This document shows positions 25,062 to 34,184 of a DNA stretch of 63,294 nucleotides, piece after piece. The position numbers and the translations under genes were made by a program. This stretch comes from JANNAV01 sp031384695 (GTDB lineage: Bacteria; Pseudomonadota; Alphaproteobacteria; Rhodobacterales; Rhodobacteraceae). The notes under the pieces are model-generated. The model saw only the letters and a list, made by a program, of their open reading frames with translations. It ran no database searches and was not told the DNA's origin. The first letter of the stretch is position 1. Every line of letters begins with the position of its first letter. The stretch is from the NCBI GenBank assembly GCA_031384695.1, contig JANNAV010000272.1:1-63294 (forward strand), in the 5' to 3' direction.

Positions 25062-26521
25062 GGGCCGTTGATCCGGCAGTGCTGATGGGGGCGGCGATGC
25101 TGGTGCCGCTGTTGGCGGCGGGGTTAATCCCGTTTTGCGGGCGGTGGCCGAACCTGCGCGAGGCGGTGACGCTGGCGGCGGCGGGGCTGTTGGCGGTGAT
25201 TGTCTGGGCGCTGGCACCGCAGATCATCGGCGGTGCGCGGCCTGCGGTTGAGGTGGGGCAGGTGGTGCCGGGGTTGCGCATTGCCTTTCGGGCCGAGCCT
25301 TTGGGGATGATTTTTGCGCTGGTGGCAGGCTCGCTCTGGCTGGTTGGTTCGGTCTATTCGATTGGCTACATGCGGGCCAATAATGAGCCGCGGCAGACGG
25401 TGTTTTACTTATGTTTCGCGGTGGCGATTGCCGCGACGATGGCGATTGCCTTTGCCGCCAACCTGTTCTCGCTGTTCGTGTTTTACGAGGTTTTGACGCT
25501 GTGTACCTATCCGTTGGTGACCCACAAAGGCACCGAGGCCGCGATGCGGGCGGGGCGGGTGTATCTGGGCATGCTGATCGGCACCTCGATGGTGCTGCTG
25601 CTGCCCGCGATCGTGCTGGTGGGGCAGGCGGCGGGCAGCTTGGATTTTGCGCCGGGCGGCATTTTGGCGGGCAAGATGCAGCCGGTGGCGTTGGGGTGGG
25701 TGCTGGCGCTGTTCGTGTTCGGGATCGGCAAGGCGGCGGTGATGCCGGGGCATTTCTGGCTGCCTGCGGCGATGGTGGCGCCGACACCGGTTTCGGCCTT
25801 GCTGCATGCCGTCGCGGTGGTGAAGGCGGGGGTTTTTGCGCTGTTGAAGGTGATCGTGTTCATCTTTGGCCTTGATCTGCTGGCGGGGATCGGCACGGCG
25901 GACTGGCTTGTCTATGTGGCGGGGGTGACGATCATTCTGGCCTCGGCGATAGCGCTGCGGCAGGATAATCTGAAGCGATTGTTGGCTTATTCGACGGTTT
26001 CGCAGCTTTCCTATGTGGTGATGGCGGCGGCGCTGTTCACGCCTGCGGCGGCGGTGGGGGCGGGGTTGCATATTGCGGTGCATGCGGTGGCGAAGATCAC
26101 CTTGTTTTTTGCGGCGGGTAATATCTATACGGCGGCGCACAAGACTGAGGTGAGCCAGTTGGACGGGATCGGGCTGCGGATGCCCTTGACGATGGCGGCG
26201 TTTACGGCGGGGGCCTTCGCGATGATCGGGGTGCCGCTGACGGCGGGGTTTCTGAGCAAATGGTTCATCTTGCAAGGGGCGATGGCGGCGGAGCATTGGT
26301 TTGCGCTGGCGGTGGTGGTGGTCAGTACGGCGCTGAATGCGGGGTATTTTCTGCCGGTGATTTACCGCGCGTTCTTTTGTACCAGTGTTGATGGGCATGA
26401 CCATGGCGAAGCGCCCTGGCCGATGGTTGTGGCGATATCGCTGACGGCGGGGGCGGTTTTGCTGCTGTTTTGGTGGCCGGATGTGCCTTTGGCGCTGGCC
26501 AAAGCGATGATCGGAGGCTGA
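25058..26521 (+). CDS. Second MrpA/MrpD-type proton-conducting subunit
   Basis: This is a 487-residue paralogue of MrpD and NuoL/M. It has LFSLFVFYEVLTLCTYPLVTH with the TM5 glutamate, FGIGKAAVMPGHFWLPAAMV with the TM7 lysine, VVKAGVFALLKVI, and KRLLAYSTVSQLSYV. GTG 25058 is chosen because it overlaps the mrpD stop and gives the normal hydrophobic N-terminus MRAVDPAVLMGAAMLVPLL; the frame upstream encodes only glycine-rich sequence. Classical Mrp has two such subunits (A and D); this operon has three separate genes. Confidence 0.85.
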   Translation: MRAVDPAVLMGAAMLVPLLAAGLIPFCGRWPNLREAVTLAAAGLLAVIVWALAPQIIGGARPAVEVGQVVPGLRIAFRAEPLGMIFALVAGSLWLVGSVYSIGYMRANNEPRQTVFYLCFAVAIAATMAIAFAANLFSLFVFYEVLTLCTYPLVTHKGTEAAMRAGRVYLGMLIGTSMVLLLPAIVLVGQAAGSLDFAPGGILAGKMQPVALGWVLALFVFGIGKAAVMPGHFWLPAAMVAPTPVSALLHAVAVVKAGVFALLKVIVFIFGLDLLAGIGTADWLVYVAGVTIILASAIALRQDNLKRLLAYSTVSQLSYVVMAAALFTPAAAVGAGLHIAVHAVAKITLFFAAGNIYTAAHKTEVSQLDGIGLRMPLTMAAFTAGAFAMIGVPLTAGFLSKWFILQGAMAAEHWFALAVVVVSTALNAGYFLPVIYRAFFCTSVDGHDHGEAPWPMVVAISLTAGAVLLLFWWPDVPLALAKAMIGG

Positions 26522-26522
26522 G

Positions 26523-26771
26523 TTGGACCCGAAAGGCGATCATTGGCTGGTGCGGCCGGGGACGATCAAAGCGCTGTGGCGGGGGGGGATTTTCGCGCTG
26601 GTAGGCCTTGTGGCGGCGGATGTCTTTGTGCCGCATGACGCGACTTTCGGGGTTGATGGCTGGCCGGGGTTTTCGGCGGGGTTCGGGTTTTTGGCCTGTG
26701 TGGGGATGGTTCTGGGGGCCAAGGTATTGGCCAAGGTATTGAAGCGGCCGGATGATTATTATGGAGAGTAG
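26523..26771 (+). CDS. Small two-helix membrane protein of the antiporter operon
   Basis: This is an 82-residue protein beginning with TTG one base after the previous stop. The N-terminal hydrophilic stretch contains HWLVRPGTIKALWR, followed by two hydrophobic segments (IFALVGLVAADVFV and FSAGFGFLACVGMVLGAKVLA) and the charged tail KRPDDYYGE. It overlaps the next gene by 20 bases. I do not recognise a family name. Its fixed place between two antiporter subunits and good coding character suggest an accessory subunit. Confidence 0.7.
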   Translation: MDPKGDHWLVRPGTIKALWRGGIFALVGLVAADVFVPHDATFGVDGWPGFSAGFGFLACVGMVLGAKVLAKVLKRPDDYYGE

Positions 26772-28422
26772 TTTCATCCTGCCACCGGCGCTGGCGTTGA
26801 TTGGCGCGGGGGTTTTGGTGCCTTTGACGCGGGGGGTGGTCCGGTCGGTGGTGATGCTGGTGGCACCTTTGCTGTGTCTGGCGCTGGTGTGGCTGGTGCC
26901 ACTGGGCGCGCAGGTGGCGGTGCCGTTTCTGGATATGGATCTGGTGGTGGTGAGCGGCACCAAGCTGGGCCGCATGTTCGCATCGGTGTTTGCGGTGATG
27001 GCCTTTGTGGGCGGATTGTTTGCGTTGCGGCAGACGCGGGCGGTGGAACTGGCATCGGCGTTTATCTATGCGGGGGCGGCGGTTGGGGTGTGTTTTGCGG
27101 GCGATCTGCTGACGCTGTTTGTGTTTTGGGAGGCGATGGCCATCGCCTCGACTGTGGTGATCTGTTCAAACGGGGCGCAGGCGCGGCGGGCGGGGATGCG
27201 CTATGCGGTGGTGCATCTTCTGGGTGGCGTGATCCTGATGGCGGGGATAGCCGGGCAGGTGGCGGGTTCGGGCGCGATTGCTTTTGGGCCGATGGATCTG
27301 GCGAGCTGGCCCAGAGTTCTGATTTTTATAGGTTTTCTGATCAATGCTGCGGCCTTGCCGGTGTCGGCATGGATGCCCGATGCTTATCCGCAATCTTCGT
27401 GGTCGGGGATGGTGTTCTTGTCGGCCTATACCACCAAGACCGCGGTTTTTGTGCTGATTGTGGGGTTTCCGGGGGTGGAGGCGCTGATCTGGATTGGCAT
27501 GGCGATGGTGTTTTACGGCATCATCTATGCGATTCTGGAGAACGACATGCGCCGGATTCTGGCCTATTCCAGCGCCAATCAGGTGGGGTTCATGATTGTC
27601 GGCGTGGGGCTTGGCGGCGAGATGGCGCTGAACGGGGCGGCGGCGCTGGCGTTTGCGCATGTGCTGTTCAAATCGCTGATGGTGATGGCGGCGGGTTCGG
27701 TGCTTTTGATGACGGGCAAAAGCAAATGCACCGATCTGGGGGGGTTGTTCCGGTCGATGCCGGTGACCACCGTTTGCGCCATTGTGGGGGCGCTTTCGAT
27801 CTCGGCGTTTCCGTTGACTTCGGGGTTCGTGGCGAAATCTCTGATCACCGAAGGCGCGGCGGAGGCGCATCTGGCTTTGGTTTGGTATGCGCTGACGGCG
27901 GCTTCGGCGGGGGTGTTTCTGCATGCGGGGATCAAGTTTCCCTGGTTCGTTTTCTTCCAGAAGGACTCGGGGTTGCGGCCGGCTGATCCGCCGTTGAACA
28001 TGCGGTTGGCGATGATTTTGGCGTCTGGATTGTGTATCGGTATTGGGGTGGCGCCGGGGTGGTTTTACCTGCTGCTGCCCTATCCGACGCAGTATCTGCC
28101 ATATACGGCCAGCCATGTGATCGGGCAGTTGCAACTGTTGTTGTTTTCGGGGCTGGCGTTCTTTCTGATGTTGGGGTGGTTGCAGCGGACGCTGACGATC
28201 ACGCTGGATTTTGATTGGCTTTGGCGCAGGCCGGGGGTGGTGGTTTGGCTTTGGACGGCAACGACTGCCGAGCGGCTTTGGGAGGGGATTGCGCAAGGCT
28301 GGGGGCGGCTGGCGGAGTGGCAGGTGCCGAAACTGGCGGCGGGGCGGGGGTGGCCCACCGGGGTGATGGCGTTCTGGACCACGGTGATGTTGGCCGCGTT
28401 TCTGCTGATCGGGGCGTTTTGA
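26752..28422 (+). CDS. Third MrpA/MrpD-type proton-conducting subunit
   Basis: This is a 556-residue NuoL/N-like membrane protein, last gene of the operon. It keeps the TM5 glutamate (LFVFWEAMAIASTVVI). At the TM7 position its relatives have lysine before the PxHxWLP motif, whereas this protein reads FLINAAALPVSAWMPDAYPQ, so the lysine appears to be asparagine. Later signatures (SAYTTKTAVFVLI, RRILAYSSANQVGFM) are normal. A longer C-terminal part ends in extra helices. ATG 26752 and ATG 26761 are both possible starts. Confidence 0.85.
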   Translation: MIIMESSFILPPALALIGAGVLVPLTRGVVRSVVMLVAPLLCLALVWLVPLGAQVAVPFLDMDLVVVSGTKLGRMFASVFAVMAFVGGLFALRQTRAVELASAFIYAGAAVGVCFAGDLLTLFVFWEAMAIASTVVICSNGAQARRAGMRYAVVHLLGGVILMAGIAGQVAGSGAIAFGPMDLASWPRVLIFIGFLINAAALPVSAWMPDAYPQSSWSGMVFLSAYTTKTAVFVLIVGFPGVEALIWIGMAMVFYGIIYAILENDMRRILAYSSANQVGFMIVGVGLGGEMALNGAAALAFAHVLFKSLMVMAAGSVLLMTGKSKCTDLGGLFRSMPVTTVCAIVGALSISAFPLTSGFVAKSLITEGAAEAHLALVWYALTAASAGVFLHAGIKFPWFVFFQKDSGLRPADPPLNMRLAMILASGLCIGIGVAPGWFYLLLPYPTQYLPYTASHVIGQLQLLLFSGLAFFLMLGWLQRTLTITLDFDWLWRRPGVVVWLWTATTAERLWEGIAQGWGRLAEWQVPKLAAGRGWPTGVMAFWTTVMLAAFLLIGAF

Positions 28423-28440
28423 AGGGTCAGATGTTTTTTG

Positions 28441-28458
28441 ATTGACAGCACAGTCAAT
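28441..28458. promoter_or_regulatory. Inverted repeat ATTGAC-N6-GTCAAT, candidate operator
   Basis: This perfect 6-bp dyad with a six-base spacer sits in the 79-bp gap between the antiporter operon and the aminotransferase gene, about 45 bp before the start codon. It follows a run of Ts and includes TTGACA (28442-28447), a good -35 sequence, though no convincing -10 was found at the right distance. No regulator gene adjoins the operon. Confidence 0.35.
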
Positions 28459-28501
28459 ATGCTGCGACCTTGGCGGCACCTGAAACCGCTGGGAATCCGC
28501 C

Positions 28502-29842
28502 ATGGCAATGCTGCCAACCCGTGATCTGACCAAATCGAACGCGCAGTTCAAGCGGGCGGTAAAGCGTTTGCCGTTGGGGGTATCGTCGACCTTTCGCTAT
28601 TGGGGCGACGAACGGACGATTTATGTCAGCCACGGCAAAGGCGGGCGGACTTGGGATATCGACGGCAACGGCTATGTTGATTACCGGTTGGGGTACGGGC
28701 CCGCGATCCTTGGCTATGCCGACGACCGGGTGGATGCGGCAGCGATAAGGGGGATGCAGGTGGGGGGCGTTTTCGCGCTTTCGACCGAGCGCGAGTTGAT
28801 CGTGGCGGAGCGGATTGCGAAAATGGTGCCGGCGGCGGAACTGGTGCGGTTTTCCAATTCGGGAACCGAGGCGGTGATGGCGTCTTTGCGTCTGGCGCGG
28901 GCGTACACCGGGCGCGAGGCGTATCTGCTGGTTGAGGGCGGCTATCACGGGTTGTTTGACGCGGCGATGTGGATGTCGAACATGGAGGAGTGGGATCTGG
29001 GGTCGAACCGCGACCCGGCGTTGGTGCCTTACGGCAAGGGCATCCCCGAGGTGGTGAAACAACTGGCGCATATCACGCCGATGAACAATCTGCAGCGGCT
29101 GGAGGATATGTTCAAGGCGCATGGCCACAAGTTTGCGGCGATGCTGATAGAGCCTATTCAGGGCAACTGCTGTTCGATCATGGCCTCGGTTGACTATGTC
29201 CAACTTGCGCGCGCGCTGTGCACGAAATACGGGGTTTTGCTGATCATCGACGAGGTGAAATCGGGGTTTCGTGTTGGCAAGGGCGGCATTCAGGGCATCA
29301 TGGGGGTGGTGCCCGATATCACCACGTTTGCGAAGGCGGTGGCCAACGGCTATCCGATTGCGGTGATCGGCGGACGCGAGGAGGTGATGCGCATGTTCCG
29401 CTATGGCGGGGCGTCGCATGGCGGCACGTATACCGCGCATTCGGTGTCGCTGGCGGCGGCGGAGGAGTGCCTGCGGATTCTGGATGAAACCCCGGCGCTG
29501 GAGACGCTTGCCAGTTATGGCAGCAGGCTGATGCAGGGGATTTCGGTGATTTTGGATGCGCGCGGCATCGTGCATAGTTTTACCGGGCATCCGTCGATGT
29601 TTGGTTTGTTTTTCGCGGAAAAAGCACCCGACAATTACCGCGACTGGAAAACCTCGGACTATTCGTTTTACGATCAGATGGCGTATCATCTGCATGATCT
29701 GGGGGTGATCGTGGAACCCGACAGCCGCGAGCCGTGGTTCATGTGCGAGGCGCATGGGCTTGAGGCCGCGTGCCTGACCGACACGCTGCGCGCGGTGGAG
29801 ATGGCGGTGGATCTGACATTGGAGCATGGCCGTGGTCTATGA
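28502..29842 (+). CDS. Class III aminotransferase (glutamate-1-semialdehyde-aminomutase-like)
   Basis: This is a 446-residue fold-type I PLP enzyme. SNSGTEAVMASLRLARAYTG binds the cofactor phosphate, LIIDEVKSGFRVG carries the PLP aspartate, and K278 in TTFAKAVANGYP is the PLP lysine. The sequence is closer to GSA aminomutase-like class III enzymes than to ornithine or GABA transaminases, but no hemL neighbours exist and the operon is catabolic in style. GGGA at 28491-28494 supports ATG 28502. It opens a thirteen-gene operon; the next gene overlaps its end by 17 bases. The amino donor or acceptor is unknown. Confidence 0.82.
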   Translation: MAMLPTRDLTKSNAQFKRAVKRLPLGVSSTFRYWGDERTIYVSHGKGGRTWDIDGNGYVDYRLGYGPAILGYADDRVDAAAIRGMQVGGVFALSTERELIVAERIAKMVPAAELVRFSNSGTEAVMASLRLARAYTGREAYLLVEGGYHGLFDAAMWMSNMEEWDLGSNRDPALVPYGKGIPEVVKQLAHITPMNNLQRLEDMFKAHGHKFAAMLIEPIQGNCCSIMASVDYVQLARALCTKYGVLLIIDEVKSGFRVGKGGIQGIMGVVPDITTFAKAVANGYPIAVIGGREEVMRMFRYGGASHGGTYTAHSVSLAAAEECLRILDETPALETLASYGSRLMQGISVILDARGIVHSFTGHPSMFGLFFAEKAPDNYRDWKTSDYSFYDQMAYHLHDLGVIVEPDSREPWFMCEAHGLEAACLTDTLRAVEMAVDLTLEHGRGL

Positions 29843-31448
29843 TGCGGTGATCATTGGCGCGGGGCACAATGGGCTGGTTGCGGCCTGTTATCTGGCGCGG
29901 GCGGGCCTGAAGGTCTGCGTGGTGGAAAAGAACGATTGGGTGGGGGGGGCTGCGGTTTCGCGGATTTTGTATCCGGGGTTCACCTATTCCAACTGCTCGT
30001 ATGTCAGTTCGCTGTTCCGGCCCGAGATCATGCGCGATCTGGAATTGCCCAAGTATGGCTTGCAGGTGCTGCCCTATGAGGGCGGGGCGGTGTTCATGGA
30101 GGGCGGCGATTATCTGGGCATGCACCGCGATCACGATGCCAACCGCCGCGAGATTGCCCGGCATTCCAAGCGCGATGCCGAGGCTTATGACATTTATGCC
30201 CGCGATGTGCTGCGCCATTGCCGGTTTATCCGGCCGATGCTGCTGCGCACGCCGCCGGACCCTGCCAGCTTTCGGCCGCGTGATCTTGCGGAACTGGCCT
30301 GGTTGGGCAAGCAGATGTTCGGGCTTTCGGAAGCGGCGATGTATGACATGATCCGGTTCTGGACCATGTCGATCTCGGATTATCTGGACGCGTATTTCGA
30401 GCATCCGACGGTGAAGGCCTATCAGGCGGTGGCCTCGATCATCGGCACCGCGCTGGGGCCGATGTCGCCGGGGACGGCCTATGTTTTGCTGCATCACGCG
30501 ATGGGCGATGTGGATGGCAATGTGGGAGCCTGGGGGTTTGCACGGGGCGGCATGGGGTCGATCACCAAGGCGCTGGCGGCATCATTGGCGGCGTCGGGGG
30601 GCGAGGTGCGGGTGGGGCACGGGGTTGAGAAGATACTGGTGCAGGGGGGCCGCGCGGTTGGCGTGGTGCTGAGCAATGGGGATCAGGTGCGGGGCCTGCG
30701 GGTGGTTTCCAACATGGATGTGAAGCGGACGTTTCTGAAGCATGTGGCGGAGGATGAGTTGCCGGGGGCGTTCGTGGCGCGGGTGAAGAAGTTCAAGATC
30801 CGGGGCTCGTCGGGCAAGCTGAACATAGCGCTGGACTGTGCGCCGAAATTCACCGCCTTGCCGGAAGGCTCACCGCACCTGAAGGGTGATCTGCATTTCA
30901 CGGATTCCATTGAGAAAATGGAGCGGGCTTATGATGACTGGAAGGCAGGGAATTTCAGCCGCGATCCGTTTCAGGATATGATGATCCCTACCATGATCGA
31001 CCCCACCATGACCCCGCCGGGCAAGCATTTCATGTCGTGTTTCGTGCAATATGCGCCGCCGAAAATTCAAGGCGCGGAGTGGACGGACGCGGACCGCGAT
31101 GCGTTTGGCGCGGCCTGCATTGATCAGATTGAGCGACACGCGCCGGGGTTCAAAAACTCGATCCTGCATGTGGAGGTGCGCACGCCGCGCGAGTTGGAGG
31201 CCGAGGTGGGGTTGACCGAAGGCAATATCTTTCAGGGCGAGTTGACGTTTGACCAGTTGCTGTTCAACCGCCCGGTGCCGGGCTATGCGCAGTACCGCTC
31301 GCCGATCAGGGATCTGTGGATGTGCGGGTCTTCGACCCATCCGGGCGGCGGGGTGATGGGTGCGCCGGGGCGGAATGCGGCGGCAGAGATTTTGCGCGAC
31401 ATCCGGCAGCCTGCGAAAGACATGAGTGATGCCTATGCCATCCTTTGA
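29826..31448 (+). CDS. Phytoene-desaturase-like FAD oxidoreductase 1
   Basis: This is a 540-residue flavoprotein. The N-terminal dinucleotide-binding site is VIIGAGHNGLVAACYLARAG, followed by VVEKNDWVGGAAVS. The C-terminal FAD segment is LWMCGSSTHPGGGVMGAPGRNAA, as in the CrtI/phytoene-dehydrogenase superfamily and its retinol-saturase-like relatives. No carotenoid genes are nearby, so a desaturation or amine-oxidation role on the operon substrate is inferred. It overlaps the aminotransferase gene and is followed by a paralogue. Confidence 0.82.
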   Translation: MAVVYDAVIIGAGHNGLVAACYLARAGLKVCVVEKNDWVGGAAVSRILYPGFTYSNCSYVSSLFRPEIMRDLELPKYGLQVLPYEGGAVFMEGGDYLGMHRDHDANRREIARHSKRDAEAYDIYARDVLRHCRFIRPMLLRTPPDPASFRPRDLAELAWLGKQMFGLSEAAMYDMIRFWTMSISDYLDAYFEHPTVKAYQAVASIIGTALGPMSPGTAYVLLHHAMGDVDGNVGAWGFARGGMGSITKALAASLAASGGEVRVGHGVEKILVQGGRAVGVVLSNGDQVRGLRVVSNMDVKRTFLKHVAEDELPGAFVARVKKFKIRGSSGKLNIALDCAPKFTALPEGSPHLKGDLHFTDSIEKMERAYDDWKAGNFSRDPFQDMMIPTMIDPTMTPPGKHFMSCFVQYAPPKIQGAEWTDADRDAFGAACIDQIERHAPGFKNSILHVEVRTPRELEAEVGLTEGNIFQGELTFDQLLFNRPVPGYAQYRSPIRDLWMCGSSTHPGGGVMGAPGRNAAAEILRDIRQPAKDMSDAYAIL

Positions 31449-32994
31449 TGTGATCGTGATTGGTGGGGGGACCAACGGGCTGGCGGCGGCGGCGCGGCTG
31501 CAGGGTGCGGGTCGGCGGGTTCTGGTGCTGGAGGCGGGAACGCAGGTTGGTGGGGCGGCGGTGGGGCCGGAGTTTGCGCCGGGGTTTGGCAGGCCGGCTT
31601 TGGCGCATATTGTGCATCAGATGGACCCGCGGGTGATGGCGGGGATGGGGCTGGCGCGGCATGGGCTTGGGTTTGTGGCGCGCGATCTGGCCTCGACGGC
31701 GGTGTCGCTGCGCGGGGATCATCTGCGGCTGGACGGGGTGTTGGGGGCGGATTTGCACGGCGAAGTGGGGCAGGCGGACCGGGCGGCCTGGGCAGCGCTG
31801 CGGGCGCAGTTGCTGGCGTTTGCGGGTGTTCTTGCGCCGTTCAAGGCCGTGGTGCCGCCGCGTTTGGCCAAGGGCGTGGGCAATGAACATCTGCGGCTGG
31901 CCAAGCTGGGGCTGGCGGTGCGGATGTTGGGCAAGGCCAATTTCCGCGAGTTGATGCGGATGCTGCTGATCAATGTGGCGGATGTGCTGAATGACGAATT
32001 GGACGATGACCGATTGAAGGGCCTTTTGGGGTTTGACGCTACTTTGGGGTCTTGGCTGGGGCCGCAATCGCCGAACTCTCTGATATTGCTGTTGAACCGG
32101 TTGGCGGGCGAGGGCGCGGGGGTGCGGGGGGCTTTGGCTTTGCCTGCCGGTGGGATGGCGGCTGTGGCGCAGGCTATGGTGCGGGCGGCGGCGGCTGTGG
32201 GGGTTGAGGTGCGCTTGGGGTCTCGGGTGGAAAGCGTCATCATCGAGGCGGACCGGGCCCGCGGTGTGCGTCTTGCAGGCGGCGAGGAGATACCGGCGGG
32301 GCTGGTGGTATCGGCGGCAAACCCCAAGACCACATTCTTGCAGCTTGTGGGGCCGCGCCATCTGGACACTGGTTTTGTGAACCGCATAAGGCATCAGAAA
32401 TCGCGCGGGGCGGCGGCGAAGCTGCATCTGGCGTTGACGGGGGTGCCCGATTTTCGCGGGGCGGATTTGCGCTCGCGGTTGGTGATCGCACCTTCGCTGC
32501 GGGCGGTGGAAAATGCCTATAACGCGGTGAAATATGGCGAGGTTCCGCAGGAGCCGGTGATGGAGATTGTGCTGCCCTCGGCGTTTGAGGCGGGGCATGC
32601 ACCGACCGGCCAGCATCTTTTATCGGCCATCGTACAGTTTGCGCCGCATGCGCCGAAGGCCGGGGCGGATGCGGCGCGGGCTGAGATGCTGGCGCGCACG
32701 CTGGCGGTGCTGGAGGCGCATGCGCCGGGAATTGGGGCGATGATCAGCCATGCCGAGATGCTGATGCCCTATGATATCGAGGCGCGCTATGGGATGGTGG
32801 GGGGTAACTGGCACCATGGCGAGTTGAGCGTGGAGCAGATGCTGTTCAACCGGCCGCTGCCCGGTGCGGCACAATATGCGGCGCCGGTTGCGGGGCTGTG
32901 GCTGGCGGGGGCGGGGTGCCATCCGGGGGGCGGCATCTCGGGCGCTGCGGGGTGGAACGCGGCGGAGCGGATCATCCGGGAGGTGCGGGCATGA
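31435..32994 (+). CDS. Phytoene-desaturase-like FAD oxidoreductase 2
   Basis: This is a 519-residue paralogue of the preceding protein. FDVIVIGGGTNGLAAAARLQGAG and VLEAGTQVGGAAVGPEF form the FAD site, with LWLAGAGCHPGGGISGAAGWNAA at the C-terminus. The two share the LLFNRPLPGAAQY-type segment just before it (LLFNRPVPGYAQY in the first), showing a common origin. They may form a heteromeric or sequential pair. ATG 31435 starts right at the FAD strand; in-frame GTG 31426 and ATG 31429 add only two or three residues. It overlaps both neighbours. Confidence 0.82.
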   Translation: MPSFDVIVIGGGTNGLAAAARLQGAGRRVLVLEAGTQVGGAAVGPEFAPGFGRPALAHIVHQMDPRVMAGMGLARHGLGFVARDLASTAVSLRGDHLRLDGVLGADLHGEVGQADRAAWAALRAQLLAFAGVLAPFKAVVPPRLAKGVGNEHLRLAKLGLAVRMLGKANFRELMRMLLINVADVLNDELDDDRLKGLLGFDATLGSWLGPQSPNSLILLLNRLAGEGAGVRGALALPAGGMAAVAQAMVRAAAAVGVEVRLGSRVESVIIEADRARGVRLAGGEEIPAGLVVSAANPKTTFLQLVGPRHLDTGFVNRIRHQKSRGAAAKLHLALTGVPDFRGADLRSRLVIAPSLRAVENAYNAVKYGEVPQEPVMEIVLPSAFEAGHAPTGQHLLSAIVQFAPHAPKAGADAARAEMLARTLAVLEAHAPGIGAMISHAEMLMPYDIEARYGMVGGNWHHGELSVEQMLFNRPLPGAAQYAAPVAGLWLAGAGCHPGGGISGAAGWNAAERIIREVRA

Positions 32995-34184
32995 GGGTTG
33001 ACCCAAAGCTGCATTACCACGCGCCGCTGTTGCAGACGCCGTTTCATCCGCGCACTTCGGTGGCCAACCGGCTGAACCAATGGGGGGCCTGGGCGGGGTA
33101 CACCACGGCGCTGGCCTTTGAGGACGAGGCAATGGAATACACCGCCATCCGCAACGCGGCCTCGGTTTACGATCTGTGCCCGATGGTGAAGTACCGCATC
33201 TCTGGCCCGGATGCGGTGGCCTATCTGAACCGTTTGACGGTGCGCGACGTGGGCAAGCTCTCAGTGGGCGGGGTGCAGTATACCATCTGGTGCGATGATG
33301 CGGGCAAGATCATCGACGATGGCACGCTGTTTCATCTGGGGCCAGACGATTTCCGCATCTGCTGTCAGGAGCGGCATTTGCCGTGGCTGCTGGATGCGGC
33401 GTTTGGCTATCAGGTGGGGGTTGTGGAGGAAACCGAGGCGGTGGCGGCGTTATCATTGCAGGGGCCGTGTGCAGCGACGGTATTGGCGGCGGCGGGGTTT
33501 GATGTCTGGGGGTTGAAGCCGTTTCGCATGGCGCGGTTTGCCTTTGGCGCGGGCGGGGTGATGATCTCGCGCACCGGGTTTACCGGCGATCTGGGGTATG
33601 AGCTGTGGACGGCGCCGGAAATGGCGCTGCCGCTGTGGGATGCGCTGTTTGCGGCGGGGGCGGCTTATGGCATCCGTCCGATTGGCAGCCATGCGTTGGA
33701 TATCGCGCGCATCGAGGCCGGGTTCATCATCACCAATATGGATTTCATTCCGGTGCATCAGGCGGTGCGCGAGGACCGGAGCCGCTCACCGTTGGAGATG
33801 GGCCTTGGGTGGATGATCGACTGGCAGAAGGGGCAGTTCAACGGGCGGCGGGCTTTGGTGGCCGAGCGCAACGCCGGGGGAGGCAAATGGGCGCTGGTGG
33901 GGCTGGATATCGGGGGCAATGTTTCGGCGGAGGGATCACTTTTGTATCACAACCAGAAAATCGAGGCGGGGTTCGTGACGGCGGCGGCATGGTCGCCCAC
34001 CACCAAGCGCAATGTAGCACTGGCGCATCTGGAACGGAAATACCTGACCGGCGGCAATCTTTGGGTGGAGATTTATGCGCTGCGCGAGTTGCAATATGCC
34101 AAGCTGATGGTGCCGGTGCAGATCGTGGAGCGGCCGTTCTTCAATCCCGCCCGCAAGCGCGCGACGCCGCCGGGGAGGTTCTGA
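32991..34184 (+). CDS. GcvT-like aminomethyltransferase-family protein
   Basis: This is a 397-residue stand-alone protein of the GcvT family, related to glycine cleavage T-protein and DmdA-type demethylases. It shows ASVYDLCPMVKYRISGPDA, TGFTGDLGYELW and GSHALDIARIEAGFI, characteristic positions for the folate-binding fold. Such proteins transfer a methyl or methylene group from an amine or sulfonium substrate to tetrahydrofolate. Its neighbours (two Rieske oxygenases, two FAD oxidoreductases) fit a demethylation or one-carbon capture role. ATG 32991 overlaps the upstream stop. Confidence 0.85.
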   Translation: MRVDPKLHYHAPLLQTPFHPRTSVANRLNQWGAWAGYTTALAFEDEAMEYTAIRNAASVYDLCPMVKYRISGPDAVAYLNRLTVRDVGKLSVGGVQYTIWCDDAGKIIDDGTLFHLGPDDFRICCQERHLPWLLDAAFGYQVGVVEETEAVAALSLQGPCAATVLAAAGFDVWGLKPFRMARFAFGAGGVMISRTGFTGDLGYELWTAPEMALPLWDALFAAGAAYGIRPIGSHALDIARIEAGFIITNMDFIPVHQAVREDRSRSPLEMGLGWMIDWQKGQFNGRRALVAERNAGGGKWALVGLDIGGNVSAEGSLLYHNQKIEAGFVTAAAWSPTTKRNVALAHLERKYLTGGNLWVEIYALRELQYAKLMVPVQIVERPFFNPARKRATPPGRF

